A stretch of 58,186 nt of DNA from contig NZ_JXAK01000048.1 of NCBI RefSeq assembly GCF_000829455.1, positions 1 through 58,186 on the forward strand, written 5' to 3'. The notes under the pieces were generated by a model. The model saw only the letters and a program-made list of their open reading frames with translations, had not been told where the DNA came from and made no database searches. The stretch comes from Gordoniibacillus kamchatkensis. GTDB lineage: Bacteria > Bacillota > Bacilli > Paenibacillales > NBRC-103111. Below are positions 8,414 through 17,390 of this stretch, one piece after another. The translations under genes and the position numbers were made by a program. Within the stretch, counting starts at the first letter, position 1. Each line of letters starts with the position of its first letter.

Positions 8414-10423
8414 TTGCCTAGACATTTGGTCGTTGGAAACGGAAAGTTCCTCATCAATCTTGACCGCTACGGCTACATGCGCGACTTGTACTATCCGTAC
8501 GTCGGCCAGCTCAACCATATTTGCGGCTATCATTGCCGCATCGGAGTATGGGTCGACGGCAGCTTCTCGTGGCTGAACGGCCCGGGCTGGGATATCCGGC
8601 TCTCTTACGCGGAAGACTCCCTCGTGACCGAACTGGCGGCGGCGCATGCCGGACTCGGCATTACGCTGCTCATCAACGATGGCGTGCACCAGCGCGAAAA
8701 TATTTTTCTCAAACGCATTCGGATCGTTAGCCGCAGCGGAACCGCGCGCGAAGTCCGCGTGTTTTTCAATCAGGATTTCGTTATCAACGAGACCGAGGTA
8801 GGCGACACCGCCGCTTACTATCCTGCGCTGAACACGGTTTTCCATTATAAGCGGGACAGCTATTTCATGGTGAACGGTTCAGCCGGAAGCGAGGGCATAT
8901 ACCAGTATACTACTGGCGTCAAGCGGTTTCGGCACGCCGAGGGCACTTGGCGCGACGCGGAGGACGGCCATTTGATGGGCAACGCTATCGCCCAAGGCTC
9001 CGTCGACTCGACGGTGTCCTTGCGCCTGTTCATTCCGCCGGAAGGCGAGCAGACCGCATATTACTGGCTCACCGCCGGGAAAACGCTGGAGGAAGTAAAG
9101 AAGCTCGACGGCTACGTTCGCGACAGCGGGCCCGGGAAGCTGCTCGACCGCGTAAAAATTTATTGGCAGCGCTGGGCAAACAAAGAAGAGCGCAGCTATG
9201 CGGACCTTCCGCAGAGCGTAGTTCGGCTGTTCAAGCAAAGCCTGCTGATCGTGCGCACCCAGACGGATGCGGGCGGGGCGATTATCGCCGCCAACGACTC
9301 CGACATTATGAACAGCAACCGCGACCACTACAGCTACATGTGGCCCCGCGACGGAGCGCTAATCGCGTATGCGATGACAACGGCCGGCTACAATGAGATG
9401 GTGGCGCCATTTTTCAACTTTTGCGCTAACGTGCTGTCGCCGGAAGGATACTTGCAGCACAAATTCAATCCGGACGGCACCGTAGGCTCAAGCTGGCATC
9501 CGTATATTCAAAACGGCCACATGCAGCTGCCGATCCAGGAGGACGAGACGGCTCTCGTGCTGTTCGCGCTGTGGCAAGACTACAAGCTGCACGGCTCGCT
9601 CGAGAAGGCGCAAAGCCTGTACCGCAGCCTCATCCGCCGCGCAGCCCGCTTCATGACGAATTATATCGAGCAGGATCTGGATTTGCCGAAGCCGAGCTAC
9701 GATTTGTGGGAGGAGCGTTACGGCATTTTCACCTTCACCGCATCCGCCGTGTACGGCGGGCTTATGGCCGCCGCGAACTTCGCGTCGCTGTTCGGCGACG
9801 ACGAGCGCAGCGGACGGTACCGCCGCGCCGCGGAGCAGATCAAGGCCGGCATTCTGAAGCATTTGTATGACGAGGAGCTCGGCCGTTTCGTGCGCGGTCT
9901 GTACAAGGACAACGGCGCTTGGATCCGGGATACGACACTCGAGAGCTCCGTATACGGCATTTTCGAATTCGGCGTTCTGCCTGCCGACGACCCGCGAGTC
10001 GTGCGCACGATGGAGGCGAACCGGATAGGCCTTGCGGTAGGAACCGCTGTAGGCGGTTTGGCGCGATATAAGAACGATTACTATTTCCAGCGCTCGTCCG
10101 ATATCGACAACATCCCCGGCAACCCATGGATCATCTGCACGCTGTGGATCGCCGAATGGGAAATCGCAGCAGCCAAAACGATCGCCGATCTCGAATCGCC
10201 GCGCCGCACGCTGGAATGGGTCGTGAGGCACGCATTAGAAAGCGGCATTTTGCCGGAGCAGCTCGATCCGTTCGACGGCTCGCCTTTATCGGTCGCACCG
10301 CTGACGTGGTCGCATGCGACTTACGTGCTGGCGGTTACGAAGTATGCGCAAAAGTACAAGCAGCTCGCTGCGGCAGGCGAACCTTCCAAGGATAAGGCTC
10401 GCTTGAGTTTTGATGCCAAGTAA
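8414..10423 (+). CDS. Glycoside hydrolase family 15 protein
   Basis: About 669 residues. It has the bacterial/archaeal GH15 layout: an N-terminal beta-sandwich domain (PRHLVVGNGKFLINLDRYGYM...) followed by an (alpha/alpha)6 barrel. Barrel motifs are visible: SYMWPRDGALIAYAM, PIQEDETALVLFALW (general acid Glu expected here), YDLWEERYGIFTFTASAVYGGL and LPEQLDPFDG (second catalytic Glu). Family members are glucoamylases, glucodextranases or trehalases; the substrate cannot be told from sequence. No signal peptide, so it is probably cytoplasmic. The start is uncertain: ATG at 8399 is possible, but the TTG at 8414 gives the N-terminus expected for relatives and has GGGAAG seven bases upstream. The gene is flanked by a repeat element and a terminator and looks monocistronic. 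Confidence 0.9.
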   Translation: MPRHLVVGNGKFLINLDRYGYMRDLYYPYVGQLNHICGYHCRIGVWVDGSFSWLNGPGWDIRLSYAEDSLVTELAAAHAGLGITLLINDGVHQRENIFLKRIRIVSRSGTAREVRVFFNQDFVINETEVGDTAAYYPALNTVFHYKRDSYFMVNGSAGSEGIYQYTTGVKRFRHAEGTWRDAEDGHLMGNAIAQGSVDSTVSLRLFIPPEGEQTAYYWLTAGKTLEEVKKLDGYVRDSGPGKLLDRVKIYWQRWANKEERSYADLPQSVVRLFKQSLLIVRTQTDAGGAIIAANDSDIMNSNRDHYSYMWPRDGALIAYAMTTAGYNEMVAPFFNFCANVLSPEGYLQHKFNPDGTVGSSWHPYIQNGHMQLPIQEDETALVLFALWQDYKLHGSLEKAQSLYRSLIRRAARFMTNYIEQDLDLPKPSYDLWEERYGIFTFTASAVYGGLMAAANFASLFGDDERSGRYRRAAEQIKAGILKHLYDEELGRFVRGLYKDNGAWIRDTTLESSVYGIFEFGVLPADDPRVVRTMEANRIGLAVGTAVGGLARYKNDYYFQRSSDIDNIPGNPWIICTLWIAEWEIAAAKTIADLESPRRTLEWVVRHALESGILPEQLDPFDGSPLSVAPLTWSHATYVLAVTKYAQKYKQLAAAGEPSKDKARLSFDAK

Positions 10424-10437
10424 ACGCTAGACGAAAA

Positions 10438-10472
10438 CCGCCGCCAGTCCCTCAACCGAGGAACGGCGGCGT
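10438..10472 (+). terminator. Terminator after the GH15 gene
   Basis: CGCCGCC...CCTC and GAGG...GGCGGCG form a stem about 15 bases after the stop. The T run is poor, so efficiency is uncertain. Confidence 0.6.
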
Positions 10473-10583
10473 CTATGTTATAATGAAAAAATTTTTATTG
10501 ATGTTCGTTTAACAATTGAATAAGCGGATGTAAACGACAACACACTACATACAAAAATCAAAACTGAAAAGGGTGGTTGCTGT

Positions 10584-11525
10584 ATGATGTTTGGAAATAG
10601 TTCTCGCAACCGGTTCGCAAAAGCGCTTTGCGCGGCGGTGATTCCCTGCCTGCTCATTGCCGGCGGCTGCACGAACCAACAAGTTCAGCCTAAAGCAATT
10701 CAACCTGCTTCGCCAACGATCCAGAGCGCAAGTCTGCTTGTAGGAAACAACCCGGTTTTCTCCAACGTTCCGGTCTATAAAGAGACGAGCGGACTCGTCT
10801 GGGTACCTTTGGAGGAAACGGCCAAAGCGCTGGATTTCGATGTGCATTACACCAACGCCGGTTATTCGGTCGGAAATACGGATTCGCTCTTTCACCTGAA
10901 AATGGACCACCCTCAAGCGACAGCAGCCGATCAAACCGTCGGCCTTCCTCAAGCGCCAAAATTAATCGGCAATAAGCCTTACGTAACAACACAAGCGTTA
11001 TCCACGCTGCTAGGCAGCCCGGTGAATTGGAACAACTCCGCTAACCAGGTCGTCGTTTCGCCAATTGATGACAGTACCGCATCCAATCAGCAAAACGGAA
11101 CCGGCGTTGGAACGACAAGGAGCTTGGCGGCAACTGCAGCCAATACCGGCAGTATAATCAACTTCGCCAAAAGCTTCCTGGGAACGCCGTATCAATTCGC
11201 TGCCGGCCCTTACGCTCAAACGCATACGTTCGATTGCTCATCCTTCGTCCAATATGTGTATGCACATTTTGGCGTCAATCTTCCCCGATCTTCACGCGCA
11301 CAATCGCTTGTCGGTCAAACCGTATCCGTTGATCAACTGCAACCGGGCGACCTGCTGTTTTTCTACACTCCCGGCCGGTACGCGAGCAACAAAATGGTCG
11401 GTCACGTCGGGATGTATGCCGGAAATGGCCAAATTATTCACACCTTCGGCCATCCTGGCGTTACGATATCTCCGTTAAACGGGTATTGGAGAAATCGTCT
11501 TCTATCCGCCAAGCGCGTCATCTAG
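10584..11525 (+). CDS. NlpC/P60 (C40) cell-wall hydrolase lipoprotein
   Basis: 313 residues. The N-terminal signal with lipobox LLIAGGC predicts a lipoprotein anchored at Cys29. Residues about 45-160 resemble a copper-amine-oxidase-N type (stalk-like) domain, with VWVPLEETAKALDFDVHY and YVTTQALSTLLGSPVNW. The C-terminal catalytic domain is NlpC/P60: the nucleophile Cys lies in TFDCSSFVQYVYAHFG, the His in GHVGMYAGNG and a third polar His in IIHTFG. Such enzymes cleave D-gamma-Glu-diaminopimelate bonds in peptidoglycan. It starts at an ATG-ATG pair after AAAGGGTGG. It converges on the peroxiredoxin gene with a shared terminator. Confidence 0.9.
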   Translation: MMFGNSSRNRFAKALCAAVIPCLLIAGGCTNQQVQPKAIQPASPTIQSASLLVGNNPVFSNVPVYKETSGLVWVPLEETAKALDFDVHYTNAGYSVGNTDSLFHLKMDHPQATAADQTVGLPQAPKLIGNKPYVTTQALSTLLGSPVNWNNSANQVVVSPIDDSTASNQQNGTGVGTTRSLAATAANTGSIINFAKSFLGTPYQFAAGPYAQTHTFDCSSFVQYVYAHFGVNLPRSSRAQSLVGQTVSVDQLQPGDLLFFYTPGRYASNKMVGHVGMYAGNGQIIHTFGHPGVTISPLNGYWRNRLLSAKRVI

Positions 11526-11556
11526 CTCCGGAAAGGGGCTTATAGCATTCTGCGCG

Positions 11557-11603
11557 AAAAAGCTCCAGGCACAGCGCGTTAAGCGCATTGCCTGGAGCTT
11601 TTT
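11557..11603. terminator. Bidirectional terminator
   Basis: Perfect 15-base arms AAAAAGCTCCAGGCA and TGCCTGGAGCTTTTT, with T runs on both strands, between two convergent genes. Confidence 0.92.
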
Positions 11604-11628
11604 ACATGCCCGTACGGGCTTGTCCGTC

Positions 11629-12177
11629 TTACTTCGCAACGAGGTGCTTGTCCCCTTTTTTCCAGCCGATCGGGCACAGGCCGCCGGATTGGAGCGCATC
11701 AAGCACGCGCAGCGTCTCGTCGACGGAACGGCCGATGTCGTTGTGGTGAACAACGGAATATTTCAGTTCGCCTTCCGGATCGATGATGAACAGGCCGCGC
11801 AGGGCGATGCCTTCCTCTTCGATCAGGATGCCGTAGTCGCGAGCCACTTGCTTCGTGATGTCGGCAGCGAGCGGATAGTTGATGCGGCCGAGGCCGTTCG
11901 AGTCGCGAGGCGTATTGATCCAGGCGCGGTGCGAGTGGATGCTGTCCGTCGATGCGCCGAGCACTTCGCAGTTGCGCTTCTGGAATTCGGTGTACGCTTC
12001 GCTGATGGCCGTAATTTCCGTCGGGCACACGAAAGTGAAGTCCAGCGGGTAGAAGAAAAACACGAGCCACTTGCCTTTATAGTCGGACAAAGATACTTTG
12101 CCGAAGCCGTCTCCGTTGCCGAGCGCGGTTTCCATGGTGAAATCGGGGGCTTTTTTGCCAACCAAACGTTCTGCCAT
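11629..12177 (-). CDS. Typical 2-Cys peroxiredoxin (AhpC/Prx1 family)
   Basis: 182 residues. It reduces peroxides using thiol electrons in the cytoplasm. The peroxidatic Cys is in DFTFVCPTEI, with the conserved Pro, Thr and Arg environment, and the resolving Cys is in GGLCPIGW near the C-terminus, so it is a typical 2-Cys enzyme. The C-terminus GDKHLVAK lacks a long extension. No ahpF-like reductase gene is adjacent, so electrons probably come from thioredoxin (inference). The ATG at 12177 follows AGGAGG. A strong housekeeping promoter and a PerR/Fur-like box lie upstream, suggesting peroxide-responsive control. Confidence 0.93.
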   Translation of the reverse strand: MAERLVGKKAPDFTMETALGNGDGFGKVSLSDYKGKWLVFFFYPLDFTFVCPTEITAISEAYTEFQKRNCEVLGASTDSIHSHRAWINTPRDSNGLGRINYPLAADITKQVARDYGILIEEEGIALRGLFIIDPEGELKYSVVHHNDIGRSVDETLRVLDALQSGGLCPIGWKKGDKHLVAK

Positions 12178-12222
12178 TGTTACGTAGTTCCTCCTTTTAT
12201 ATACTGTGGTTTCTCGACTAAA

Positions 12223-12285
12223 ATCGTATCATTCGCCTATTCGAATGTCAATATTACACGAAATATTATTTGATAATGATTCTAT
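12223..12285 (-). promoter_or_regulatory. Peroxiredoxin promoter with PerR/Fur-like box
   Basis: On the minus strand a perfect -35 TTGACA (12251-12246) and -10 TACGAT (12228-12223) are 17 bases apart. Just upstream, 12271-12285 (TGATAATGATTCTAT on plus) matches most positions of the 7-1-7 box shared by PerR and Fur. The downstream peroxiredoxin favours PerR. Confidence 0.7.
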
Positions 12286-12292
12286 TTAACGT

Positions 12293-13258
12293 TCACAGAT
12301 CGAACTGAAAATCGGCATCCGCGAGCGGCTCCACATGAATGGCGCGAACGTACCCGTTTCCTTTCTTGGAAAAGAAGTCGTGCTGCTTCGTCCGAGTGCT
12401 GATGCCATTCAAAACGATAGGGTTGATATCCTCCTCCGGAAACAACGGCTCCAGCCCCAAATTCATCATTGCTTTATTCGCATTGTAGCGCAAAAATGCT
12501 TTTACTTCGCCCGCCAGCCCTACTGCAGAATACAGCTCCTCCGTATACCGCTCCTCGTTGCCGTGGAGGAAGCGGAGCAGCCCGCGGACCGTTTCCAATG
12601 CCGAATTCTGCTCTTCCTGATCCATTGCAGCGAAAACTTCTTGCGCCAGCACGCCGACATACAAGCCATGAATGCTCTCGTCCCGCAAAATCAAATCGAT
12701 GATTTCGCCGCTGCACGTCATTTTGCCTTGTCCGGCCAAATAGAGCGGGTAAAAAAATCCGCTGTAAAACAAGTAGCTTTCCAGCAGCACGGATGCCGCC
12801 ATTGCCAAATACAGCTCTTTGCGCGTCTGGATGCTGTTGTAATACTGAGCGATCGTTTCCGCTTTGGTCTGCAAAAAGCGGTTATTTTCCACCCAGCGGA
12901 ACACCCCGTCGATTTCCTCGGTTGTTGCCAACGTTGTGAAAATGCTGCTGTACGACTTGGCGTGGATCTGTTCCATCATGCCCATAAAGCCGAGCACCGC
13001 TTTGCGCTGCAGCCCTTCGACATGCTCCAGTATTTTCGGCATGCCGACGCCGCCCTGCACCGTGTCTAGCAAGGTCAGCCCGCCCAGCACTTTCATATAC
13101 AGCTCCCGCTCGTCATCGTTCAGAGTCAGCCAGGACATTTTGTCGTCGGATAGCGGAATTTCCTCGTCCGTCCAAAACTGCATCATATTTTGATTCCAGA
13201 AGGCGATCGTAAAATCGTCATCCGGCCGGTTCCAATTCACGGCTTTAAGCGCGCACAT
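12293..13258 (-). CDS. nrdF: Class Ib ribonucleotide reductase small subunit NrdF
   Basis: 321 residues from the ATG at 13258, which has GGGGAG upstream (an earlier ATG at 13273 lacks one). It carries the dinuclear metal and tyrosyl radical cofactor for ribonucleotide reduction. Metal ligands and radical Tyr are visible: LLDTVQGG (Asp), MMEQIHAKSYSSIF (Glu, His, Tyr), and EIIDLILRDESIHGLY (Glu, Glu, His). The C-terminal PLADADFQFDL tail should dock on NrdE. It follows nrdE by 21 bases in an nrdI-nrdE-nrdF operon under a cobalamin riboswitch, so it should be repressed when B12 is present. Confidence 0.95.
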   Translation of the reverse strand: MCALKAVNWNRPDDDFTIAFWNQNMMQFWTDEEIPLSDDKMSWLTLNDDERELYMKVLGGLTLLDTVQGGVGMPKILEHVEGLQRKAVLGFMGMMEQIHAKSYSSIFTTLATTEEIDGVFRWVENNRFLQTKAETIAQYYNSIQTRKELYLAMAASVLLESYLFYSGFFYPLYLAGQGKMTCSGEIIDLILRDESIHGLYVGVLAQEVFAAMDQEEQNSALETVRGLLRFLHGNEERYTEELYSAVGLAGEVKAFLRYNANKAMMNLGLEPLFPEEDINPIVLNGISTRTKQHDFFSKKGNGYVRAIHVEPLADADFQFDL

Positions 13259-13279
13259 CCGTTGTCTCCCCATTCCTGT

Positions 13280-15364
13280 TTATATGGCGCAGCTGACGCA
13301 CTCTTCGACGGACAGCTTGTTCGTCCGGGTGTAGTAGAGCGACTTCAGGCCTTTTTTAGCCGCGTAAATGTAATATCGGGCGAGCTGCCTCGTGGTCACG
13401 TCGCTGTTGACGTGCAGCACGGTCGAAATCCCTTGGTCGACGTGCGCCTGAATTTCCGCGATGACGTCCAGCACTTTGAACTGATCCATTTGATAAGCCG
13501 ATTTATAAAAGAAGAAATTGTCCCGGCTCAAATACGGCATCGGATAATAGGTCGTCGAATTGGCATAAGTGCGGGTTTCGATCGGTTCCACGATCGGCAT
13601 GACGCTGGACGTTGCGTTCTGAATGTACGAAATGCTCTGCGTCGGCGCGATCGCCAGCCGATAGGCATGATACAGCCCGTGCGTTTGCACTTTGGCCTTC
13701 AGCTGTCCCCAGTCTTCCGGCGACGGCACCGTCATTCCTTGAAACAGCGCCTTCACTTTGCTTGTGACAGGGCGATAATCCATCTCCAGATAACGGTCAA
13801 AATATGTCCCCTTGGCGTATTCCGATTGCTCGAAGCCGGAAAACGCGACGCCGCGCTCTTTGGCGATCTCCATGCTTTTTTCCAGGGAATAGTAATTCAT
13901 CATCATAAAAAACGCGCGGACGAAATCTTTCGCCTCGTCGCTTTCGTACGCGATTTTGTTTTTCGCGAAATAGCCGTGCAAATTCATCGCGCCGAGGCCG
14001 ACCGAATGCAGCTCGCGGTTCGCTTTGACCACGCCGGGAGCGTTGGCGACGCTCGACATGTCGCTTACCGCCGTCAGCGCAATCATGCCTTCGTATACCG
14101 ATTCCCGAACCATGTTGCGCTCCATCACGTTCACGATGTTCAAGGATGCCAGATTGCAGCTGATGTCCCTGCGAATCACATCCGGCTTGCCGTAGTCGCC
14201 GATTTCCGAAGTCTCCTGCAGCTGGAAAATTTCCGTGCACAAGTTGGACATCTTGATCGAGCCCAGGTCCTTCAAAGCGTGGGAACGGTTGGCGCTCGTC
14301 TTGTTCATGATATAGGGATAGCCGGATTCGAGCTGAATCGTGGCGATTTTGGTCAGCATGTCCCGCGCTCCCATAACCGCTTTTTTGCGCACGCGGTCGT
14401 CGGCCAGCAGCCGGTCATACATCTCATCGAGATCCATGTCGTCCAAATGCGTTCCATACGCTTGATATACGGTGTATGGAGCGAACACGCAGAGCGGCTT
14501 GTTTTCCTCGGCCAGCTTGTAGAACTTGTCCGGCACGATCAGTCCGATCGACAGCGTCTTGAGGCGCGTTTTCTCGTCCGCGTTAATTTTCTTGCTGTCC
14601 AGAAACTCCATGATGTCCCAGCCGAAAATGTTGTAATACGCCGCCCCCGACCCTCTGCGCTGCCCCATCTGATCGGCGTAGGAGAAGGCGTCCTCCATCA
14701 GCTTCAGCACCGGCATAATGCCTTTCGCCGCTCCTTCGACGCCCTTGATCGATTCCCCGCGTCCGCGCAGCTTGGACAAGTTGACGGCGACTCCGCCCCC
14801 GATTTTCGACAGCTGCATGCAGGTGCCGAGCACATAGTTGATCGAGTTGAGCGAATCGTCCATCTCCAGCAGGAAACAGGACACCATTTCGCCGCGCCGG
14901 CTTTTGCCCGCGTTGAGGAACGTCGGCGTCGCCGGCTGCAGCCGTTGCTCCATCATCGCCGCGGCCAGCGAACGCGCCGTCCGGAAATCGCCCCGGGCCA
15001 GATAGAGTGCCACGATCGCGACTCTGTCCGGGTAGTGCTCCAGATACAGCGAACGGTCGTTGCTTTTCATCGCGTAGTCGGTATAAAACTTCGACGCCGC
15101 CATATAGGACGAAAATTCGAAACGATAGCCGCGCGTCAACCGGAAAATCTCTTCGACTTCGGACTCCGTGTACCGATCATACACGTCCTCGTAATAGTCG
15201 TTGTCGATCATGTAGCGGATCTGGGCCCGGGTATCGGCGAAGCCCATGCTTTTGCGTCGCACTTCCTCCATAAATTCTTTGACCGCTTCTTTATCCTTGT
15301 CCAACTGGAAAAAGCCGTCGGCGTCTCTTTGCATCAGCAAATTGTTCAGCTCAATGTGCCGCAA
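13280..15364 (-). CDS. nrdE: Class Ib ribonucleotide reductase large subunit NrdE
   Basis: 694 residues. It is the catalytic subunit converting ribonucleoside diphosphates to deoxy forms with NrdF. Active-site motifs are visible: MVSCFLLEMDD and CNLASLNIVN (redox Cys pair), MSNLCTEIFQL (Asn, Cys and Glu of the radical site), and the C-terminal ECVSCAI pair that accepts electrons from NrdH or thioredoxin. The two Tyr relay residues are in NSTTYYPMPYL. The short N-terminus without an ATP cone fits class Ib. The start overlaps the nrdI stop by 14 bases, so translation is coupled. Confidence 0.96.
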   Translation of the reverse strand: MRHIELNNLLMQRDADGFFQLDKDKEAVKEFMEEVRRKSMGFADTRAQIRYMIDNDYYEDVYDRYTESEVEEIFRLTRGYRFEFSSYMAASKFYTDYAMKSNDRSLYLEHYPDRVAIVALYLARGDFRTARSLAAAMMEQRLQPATPTFLNAGKSRRGEMVSCFLLEMDDSLNSINYVLGTCMQLSKIGGGVAVNLSKLRGRGESIKGVEGAAKGIMPVLKLMEDAFSYADQMGQRRGSGAAYYNIFGWDIMEFLDSKKINADEKTRLKTLSIGLIVPDKFYKLAEENKPLCVFAPYTVYQAYGTHLDDMDLDEMYDRLLADDRVRKKAVMGARDMLTKIATIQLESGYPYIMNKTSANRSHALKDLGSIKMSNLCTEIFQLQETSEIGDYGKPDVIRRDISCNLASLNIVNVMERNMVRESVYEGMIALTAVSDMSSVANAPGVVKANRELHSVGLGAMNLHGYFAKNKIAYESDEAKDFVRAFFMMMNYYSLEKSMEIAKERGVAFSGFEQSEYAKGTYFDRYLEMDYRPVTSKVKALFQGMTVPSPEDWGQLKAKVQTHGLYHAYRLAIAPTQSISYIQNATSSVMPIVEPIETRTYANSTTYYPMPYLSRDNFFFYKSAYQMDQFKVLDVIAEIQAHVDQGISTVLHVNSDVTTRQLARYYIYAAKKGLKSLYYTRTNKLSVEECVSCAI

Positions 15365-15710
15365 CCCGGCTCACCCCCTGCATAAACTGTTCTACATTAT
15401 GGCTTGTTCCCGACAGCTCGAATTTGCCCAGCACCGGCACACCGTACCGCTCCGCAATGCGGTCGGCGCTGCGCGCAAACCCTTCTCCCCAATTGCGGTT
15501 GCCGCTGGCCGACACGCCTCGCAAATAGCGATAGTTCCGCTGCAGAAAAGCCTTTACTTTATCAGGCACCTGGCCGAACCCTGTCGTATACGTGATAAGC
15601 ACGAACGGCTCGTCCACCGCCATCCCGTCCTCAATTTGAACGGTCGGCACCGGCAATTTTTCGGCAAACCGCCGAACATTGCCCGTTCTGGAATCGTACA
15701 CAATCAACAT
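15351..15710 (-). CDS. nrdI: Flavodoxin-like NrdI protein
   Basis: 119 residues. It is a flavoprotein that supplies oxidant for assembly of the manganese-tyrosyl cofactor of NrdF. It shows the FMN loop MLIVYDSRTGNVRRFAEKL and the later GNRNWGEGFARSAD loop. The ATG at 15710 is chosen because GAAGGAG lies just upstream; the longer reading would run into the leader. It is the first gene of the nrdIEF operon, downstream of the riboswitch terminator. Confidence 0.93.
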   Translation of the reverse strand: MLIVYDSRTGNVRRFAEKLPVPTVQIEDGMAVDEPFVLITYTTGFGQVPDKVKAFLQRNYRYLRGVSASGNRNWGEGFARSADRIAERYGVPVLGKFELSGTSHNVEQFMQGVSRVAAH

Positions 15711-15761
15711 GCTCCTTCGTCTCCTCCCGTTCCCCTCTGAAGCTGAAGCACATAAACGAAA

Positions 15762-15796
15762 AGGCGCATCCGGCAATGGAAGGGCCGAATGCGCCT
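15762..15796 (-). terminator. Leader terminator of the nrdIEF cobalamin riboswitch
   Basis: On the minus strand AGGCGCATTCGGC and GCCGGATGCGCCT form a 13-base stem followed by TTTTCGTTT, between the riboswitch and nrdI. It is the likely expression platform: B12 binding would favour termination. Confidence 0.85.
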
Positions 15797-15879
15797 ATGC
15801 TGCGTGCAGGTCAAATCCTGCATATCACGTCAAGGACGAAGCGGACACCTTCCTGTTCTCCGCAGGGGTCGTGTCAATG

Positions 15880-16048
15880 AACAGGCTGGTCTCCTGGCTT
15901 GAGGATCATGGTTCCCGGTTCGCCTTCCCAGCTTCAAGCCAGTGGCCTTTCGAACCGCTACTCCCCTCTTACAGTGGCGGGACCGCGCCGGCTTCGCACC
16001 GGACTTCCCAATTAAGCTCTTTCGTCTTTTCGACAAAAAGCACCTGTT
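15880..16048 (-). promoter_or_regulatory. Cobalamin riboswitch controlling nrdIEF
   Basis: On the minus strand the aptamer reads through the canonical conserved blocks: TTAATTGGGAAGTCCGGTGC, GCCGGCGCGGTCCCGCCACTGTAA (B12 core), AAAGGCCACTGG, GGGAAGGCG and AAGCCAGGAGACCAGCC. The closing P1 helix is AACAGG with CCTGTT. Such riboswitches bind adenosylcobalamin. Placement before a B12-independent reductase fits repression when a B12-dependent class II enzyme can work. Confidence 0.95.
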
Positions 16049-16128
16049 AAAACAATATGTAGTTTGTAATCTGAAATATATCTCAATATATGGTGTTTGT
16101 CAACCAAACAATTTGCTAGTTTCCTGTC

Positions 16129-16198
16129 GAAATGAAAAAGGCCCGCCCGTTTTCCGCTTGCCGCCGCAAGCGGAAACTCGTCGAGGCCCTTTCATTTC
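16129..16198 (-). terminator. Terminator after leuB
   Basis: A two-part hairpin with outer arms GAAATGAAA..GGCC and GGCC.TTTCATTTC, and inner arms TTTCCGCTTGC/GCAAGCGGAAA. It starts six bases after the leuB stop. Confidence 0.85.
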
Positions 16199-16203
16199 GC
16201 AAC

Positions 16204-17289
16204 TTATTTGCTCATCGCAGCTACGATCAGATCTCCCATCGCGGTCGTGCCGATCGCCTTGCTCTTGTCGACGGCGATGTCGCCCGTACGATGGCCTGCG
16301 TCCAGCACGTTCTTCACCGCGCGCTCGATGCTGCCCGCCGCATCATGATAGCCGAACGTGAGGCGGAACATAAGCGCCACCGACAAAATGGTCGCAATCG
16401 GGTTGGCGATCCCTTGGCCGGCAATGTCCGGCGCCGAACCGTGAACCGGCTCGTACAGGCCGAAGCTTCCTTCGCCCAGCGAAGCGCTCGACAGCATCCC
16501 GATCGAGCCCGTCAGCATCGCGGCTTCGTCGCTCAGGATATCGCCGAACATGTTTTCCGTGACGATGACGTCGAAGCTCGACGGACGGCGCAGCAGCTGC
16601 ATCGCGCAGTTGTCGACAAGCACGTGCTCCAGCTCGACGTCCGGGTAGTCGGCGGCGATCCGGTTCACCGTCTCGCGCCACAGGCGGGACGTCTCGAGCA
16701 CGTTCGCTTTATCGACGGATGCGAGCTTCTTGCGGCGGGTGCGGGCAATATCGAACGCCTGGCGCACGATGCGCTCCACTTCGCTCACGTTGTATACGCA
16801 CGTGTCGACGGCTTCCTGGCCGTTGGGCGTGTCGCGGCGGAACTTGTCGCCGAAGTAGATGCCGCCGGTGAGCTCGCGCACGACGATCAGGTCGGTGCCC
16901 TCCAGCACTTCCGGCTTCAGTGTCGACGCGTCTTTCAGGCAGTCGAAAATAACCGCCGGACGAATGTTCGAGAACAGGCCGAGCGCTTTGCGAATGCCGA
17001 GAAGGCCCGTCTCCGGACGAAGCTCCTTCGGGTTATTGTCCCACTTCGGGCCGCCTACTGCGCCGAGCAGGACGGCGTCAGCCTTTTTGCACATCTCCAG
17101 CGTTTCCTGCGGCAGCGGCGTACCGCGCTGATCGATGGCGATTCCGCCGAACAAACCGTGCTCCGTCTCGAACTTGTAGCCGAACAGCTCCTCGGTGCGC
17201 TTCAGTACCTTTTCCGCTTCCGCGATTACTTCAGGACCGATGCCGTCGCCGGCAATTACTGCAATTTTTTTCACGTCAGCCATAGCCAT
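16204..17289 (-). CDS. leuB: 3-isopropylmalate dehydrogenase
   Basis: 361 residues, the usual length. It oxidises and decarboxylates 3-isopropylmalate with NAD in leucine synthesis. Motifs visible: [39 protein letters not shown], the Lys in [27 protein letters not shown] and [15 protein letters not shown]. The ATG at 17289 has AGGAGTG six bases upstream. It is separated from leuA by an aminotransferase and three AT-richer genes, so it may have its own promoter; leuC and leuD are not in the window. Confidence 0.96.
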   Translation of the reverse strand: MAMADVKKIAVIAGDGIGPEVIAEAEKVLKRTEELFGYKFETEHGLFGGIAIDQRGTPLPQETLEMCKKADAVLLGAVGGPKWDNNPKELRPETGLLGIRKALGLFSNIRPAVIFDCLKDASTLKPEVLEGTDLIVVRELTGGIYFGDKFRRDTPNGQEAVDTCVYNVSEVERIVRQAFDIARTRRKKLASVDKANVLETSRLWRETVNRIAADYPDVELEHVLVDNCAMQLLRRPSSFDVIVTENMFGDILSDEAAMLTGSIGMLSSASLGEGSFGLYEPVHGSAPDIAGQGIANPIATILSVALMFRLTFGYHDAAGSIERAVKNVLDAGHRTGDIAVDKSKAIGTTAMGDLIVAAMSK

Positions 17290-17390
17290 ACTTCACTCCT
17301 AGTCTACTCTTGTTAATTTTAGTTGTAGCATATTTCGGATGGGGAGACAAAGACGTATAAGCTATGAGCTTTATAGGCGGAACCTATCGT

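Noticed and set aside
13190-15385. 731-codon plus-strand open frame
   Set aside because: It is the exact shadow of nrdE; high GC makes long antisense frames common here.
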